DNA of 64,000 nt from Hymenochaete sp. R1 (lineage: Eukaryota > Basidiomycota > Agaricomycetes > Hymenochaetales > Hymenochaetaceae), in the NCBI GenBank assembly GCA_019400425.1, contig JAFREE010000075.1, forward strand, positions 1 through 64,000, read 5' to 3'. The notes under the pieces were generated by a model. The model was not told the origin of the DNA. It did no database searches and saw only the letters and a program-made list of their open reading frames with translations. A program made the translations under genes and the position numbers. This document shows, one piece after another, positions 60,222 through 64,000 of this stretch (its first letter is position 1; each line of letters opens with the position of its first letter).

Positions 60222-60702
60222 CAGTGACCATCGAAAGGAATGATCCCGAATCCTATTCTACAAATTTCGAATCCGACCTGGACATCTTTGTACTGTATAT
60301 TGCCATTAGCCTCGTCATGACCAAAGTTCCATTCCGACGTGCACTCTTCATTGTCAGCTTTGTATGTGAAGGTAATTTGTAGTTTCTACAATCCCATAGG
60401 TTGGCCATCAAATCAATCAGGAAGGGATAACATCAGAAACGAACTGCTATCTTGCATGTGACGTGGAGTATATTCAAACTCACACTATCCACTGGGACAA
60501 ATTTGATGTCTCCATGATTTTTTTTGAACCTTTGCCTGAGGCAATTTTCTACCTTGCCGATTCCAATGTCCGTTTTGCCACTTGTGACCCACCGACCCGG
60601 CTTCCCTTCACGGTGCTCGATCATAAATTCCAAATCGTGAGATCCAAATTCCGCGAATCGGTATTGGAAGCGGATGAACTTAAACTCGCCGGCCATTTTT
60701 AA
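60222..60702 (-). CDS. Small hypothetical protein, 126 aa
   Basis: Two exons (60702-60486 and 60385-60222) give 126 residues, an intron of 100 nt with donor GTGTGA and acceptor TAG restoring the frame. The N-terminus MAGEFKFIRFQYRFAEFG is followed by a basic-aromatic stretch, and the second exon carries ITFTYKADNEECTSEWNFG ending in GFGIIPFDGH. Mostly beta-strand-like alternation of hydrophobic residues. No signal peptide and no family recognised. It ends 253 bp from the TRM112 stop, converging with it. It is comparable in size to the 128-residue orphans at 49 and 51 kb, but I see no clear similarity. Confidence 0.55.
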
Positions 60703-61568
60703 GCTGCTATTAAATATCGAGGCTTTGAAGCGGAAAGATTTGGCTCGAAGTTCGAAGAATGAAAGCAATGGGGGTGGCGGGAAGGTTACCTTTCGATGAC
60801 GAGGGCGAGTATCCGATGTCATAGGTGTAACGACTACCGAGGAATGAATGTGGACCTGTATTCGCCACTTTGCGTAACTTCTCATACCTCAAAGGGGACT
60901 ACCGAATGACCAAGGGGAAAGTACCGGGTCGATTTTTAGATAGAGTTCGCCACAACGGTAAGAAAGTAGGGGCTTTGCAAGTCTGATTTACATATGCCGG
61001 GTTTTTTTAAAACAAACTTTATCAATTAATGAAATGGTCGAAATTTTTGGAAACCCTTGCTTCAAAGTGTTCCAATGATCAAAGGTTGCGCGTTGTGTGC
61101 TGCGCATGTTTAGGGGACTATATCGTTTCATTCGAGCAATCTAAGTAACAAATGTTTGAAAGCCTTGTAGAAAACAAGTGAGAACTCATAGACTACATGT
61201 ATACAGACTGAATGTACTGAGGACCTTGGCATTCGAAAATGCTTTACGAATGAAGATACGAAATGAGATAAAAACATGTGGCACAAGTTTACTTGAGATA
61301 GAGAACCAGTGTAATCAAGCGAGATGAGTACGATTGTGATAGAGCCAAGGAGATGACGACAGATGAGGGGGTAAGAGAGGATGGAGAGATGGTAATACAA
61401 TGGCAATACTGAGATGATGTGAGGCATTTTTGGATCGCAAAGGCGTTGCATGGTCATAGTAGAGTGTCAGCTGAAACGAGTAAGGAGATCGAAATGGGAT
61501 ACAAGAAAATCGTGAGAAGGAGAGAAAAAAATATCGGCCAATGGCAGAGAGAAAGAGAAACCCATAGT
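60703..61568. other. Intergenic between small hypothetical and phosphodiesterase 3' end
   Basis: About 870 bp, no gene. Contains the promoter of the small minus-strand gene and the 3' UTR of the phosphodiesterase. Confidence 0.5.
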
Positions 61569-64000
61569 TCATAAGCCATCCACATTTCCCCCATTCGTTT
61601 TTGCGGTCATCGAGTCGCCTCCTCTTTCGTTCGCATAGCTGGATCCGTCGCTCCCCGCCACCGATGACACAGTACTCGCGCGACCTCGATCCCGATCCCG
61701 ATCCTGACTTAACGGATGCACCGGTAAGGATGGAGAAGGATTCAATGAGGACTGTTGTGCGAACAAACCACGCATTGTCAACGCCCTTGCCGTTTTCTGT
61801 TGTTCCAATGCTGCCGCTGCACCTGATCCATCAACAGCTCCACCCATGTTCCCTGGGGAAAGACTGGGCGTCCATGAGTTCCGGTGAAAACTCCTCTTCT
61901 TGCGCATATTCAGGTTGTACGCATTTCGGATACTGGAGACTTCATGAGAGCCCGCACTCAATCCTACACCCATTCCGGTACTCAGACTCGATACAGATGC
62001 AGCGCTACTGTGAGCGTTGGGTGTCGGCGGCTGAAACAGGCTCAAGTCCTGCAGTGCCCCACCGATGCTGCTTCCAGGCGTACGAGGCGTGAATTCCGAA
62101 CGCGGCGACATGCCTTCCGAAGCTGATTCCGTCTCGGAGGCTGCATCGAACGGGGATACACTTCCGTTGAGCTCCTTCGTCGATATTGATGGCGGGTTTT
62201 TGTGTTTGAATTTGAAAGAGGAAGAGATCGGCGGCACACCATTTGATGCAGGGGACGTTGATCGTGAGGATGAGGGGACAGAGTCTGTATAGCTGTTCGC
62301 CTGACCTCCGTTGTGCGGGAAGCCGCTACTGGTGCTCGCTTCGCTTATAGCCGACTCCGTATCTTCGACTTCAGTCTTTGCATCGCATCCTGAGGCCGAC
62401 TCCGAGTCGACCACCGATGAAGGGGCAGATGCTGGGTTATGAAAATGAACGGGAAGGGAGAGGGGAAATATTGTATTAAAATCTTGCGGTTGCGCCGGTG
62501 ACAGTGATCGGTAGGGAGTTGGAGGATAATTTCTTTCTTCTTTCGGTTCACGTTTCTCTAACTCCGCTAGCCGCGTTCTCCATAAAGAACAATTCGTTGA
62601 ACATTGGTTGGCGAATGACTTCATCTCTGAAAATATGCAATCCCAGAGTAAATCAGTATGGTAGACAAGAATCGATGACCATGACTCAGACCTGGAATTG
62701 CCAACGATGTAATGTCCAACAGCGGAGAGCAGCAAAAAGAAATAAAGGATATCTGCCCTTTCGCTTCCGTGATAGGGTCATCCGAATCCTGCACGGACAC
62801 AGGAAGGCAAAGCTGACGTTCCAGGAGTGCCTGGCTGGCCCATTCAGCCGCAAGTGCAGCAGACCAGTGCTGAGAAACTGTATGCGGTCGGCTCTGTTAC
62901 ACTTAGTATCCGATATAGCTTAAAAACACATCGGGTGCACGTACCGGATTGCTGATGTCAGCGCATTTTACAAGAGCTTGACAAATCAATGTCCTTGCAT
63001 CGTGTACGCCAAACTTTTGAGGATCCTCCATCAGTCTCGCAAACCGATCCATGAACGTCTTGTGCACACCCATATCTGTCGCGAGCACCGAGTCTAGCAA
63101 CAATCTCCGAAAGTTCGATGGGTGACCAGATGGGGAACGTCCGAGCAAGTGCCCTAGTCCATGGTGCTTCATTATAGGAAGAAGGAACGCGCAATGCATG
63201 TGTTCGAGCGCAGATTCGTGATCGTAAACCTGCGACAGAGGCGCCTGTGCATTTTTCTGGGCATAAATCGCGTCAATGCGGTGACAAGCGGGAAACTGTT
63301 GGAAAACCGACCATAAAAATATTGTTGAACCCCGGATGCCCCACATCGTGCCCAACTGCTGCAATGTACAAAGCAAATATATCTTCAGGTCGTAATAGGC
63401 CTATCCAAGTCATACGAATTTCCGGATGAGCCCGCCATCGGCTTTTAGGATCCGTATCAGGAGTGTGCAGAATCCCTACAGGTGGAACCGCTCCCGCGGA
63501 CCGAAGGTACATATGCGTCGCTTGGAAAACGTCTAGTGCGTGTTGAAAATTGTGATAACTATTTGTCGCTCGGTACGCTCGTCGAAGATGGAGAAGAAAT
63601 GCCCCTAATTGTGCTACATTCGTAGAAGTGCGGTGACCACGAATTAAATGAGGACCCATAGACAAAGACATGCAGTACGCACCTAAAGATACACCCACTA
63701 CTTTCTGCATGCCCTCCACTCGTAATAAAGCCTCAAACAATAAGAGAGTACATGTGATAGCCTCATCGTCTGGAAGTTTATGCGGCTCAAAATGCCATTT
63801 ATCCAAAGTATCGATGAGTCGCCGTCTTGTGGCCTCGGACACAGAAGGGAACGAACTTCACAGAAGTGAGCAAGGTGGGACCGTTTCAACAACCGCGCAT
63901 CTTCGCGAAGGGATTATAAAACAGGAAATACTCACGACAATGCGGGTTGGTTGACGGCCGTCTGAGTCTGTGTGTACATGTCGCTCAAAAGCTCCGCATA
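61569..64000 (-). CDS. 3',5'-cyclic-nucleotide phosphodiesterase (class I), 5' end outside window
   Basis: The gene runs off the right edge; the start codon is not included. Catalytic-domain motifs of class I PDEs read from 63850 down: SYHNFQHALDVFQATHMYL (the HNxxH signature), YIAAVGHDVGHPGFNN (HDxxH), VYDHESALEHMHCAF, VLATDMGVHKTFM and VKCADISNPVR (metal-ligand Asp). Introns lie at about 63310-63256, 62950-62890 and elsewhere. A long C-terminal tail of about 330 residues follows, Ser/Pro-rich and disordered (for example SARSTSPASNG-type and DRDRDRGRAS repeats), ending at 61569. The enzyme hydrolyses cAMP in the cytosol and would tune PKA signalling. High-affinity yeast PDE2 is the closest named relative by motif type. 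Confidence 0.92.

Overview
The window looks like a stretch of a mushroom-forming basidiomycete (Agaricomycetes) nuclear genome. Most genes carry many short introns of about 45-70 nt with GT-AG (a few GC-AG) borders, both strands are used with short intergenic gaps, and the conserved proteins are eukaryotic housekeeping proteins of fungal type (PIG-P, primase small subunit, MSH6, TRM112, TUP1). A stand-alone CDH-type cytochrome domain (AA8) and a CE12-type esterase fit a plant-polymer-degrading fungus. No rRNA, CRISPR array or convincing tRNA was found by eye.

Layout. 1-1264: decayed 3' end of an LTR retrotransposon with a complete LTR. 1.9-8.7 kb: a DUF1769 gene converging on MSH6. 8.9-12.5 kb: minus-strand coding-like islands I could not assemble. 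14.8-17.7 kb: a C2H2 zinc-finger regulator, followed by about 3 kb without a recognisable gene. 20.9-23.4 kb: PIG-P and DNA primase small subunit, divergent from a 293-bp shared promoter region. 24.4-28.4 kb: 5-formyl-THF cyclo-ligase (+), a RAD51 paralogue (-) and mitochondrial Met-tRNA formyltransferase (-). 28.7-36.2 kb: an MFS sugar transporter, an F-box protein and an enolase-superfamily sugar-acid dehydratase. 37.4-41.4 kb: a small coiled-coil protein, a secreted AA8 cytochrome and an M19 membrane dipeptidase. 42.5-51.4 kb: two sets of small orphan-like genes around a fumarate reductase-cytochrome b5 fusion and a CE12 esterase. 52-60.7 kb: a large hypothetical protein, TUP1, TRM112 and a small hypothetical. 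61.6 kb to the end: a class I cyclic-nucleotide phosphodiesterase that runs off the window.

The genes do not form one pathway. Possible functional links are limited: two folate/formyl genes flank a recombination gene, MSH6, primase and the RAD51 paralogue are all genome-maintenance genes, and a sugar transporter lies near a sugar-acid dehydratase. Splice structures were assembled by hand. Where exon lengths gave a single open frame, a protein length is stated and is well supported. I did not find a convincing new multi-gene system. The most unusual items are three 13-nt microexons encoding the key motifs of MSH6, a RAD51 paralogue with a broken Walker A motif, and a pair of 128-residue orphan proteins with identical exon lengths.
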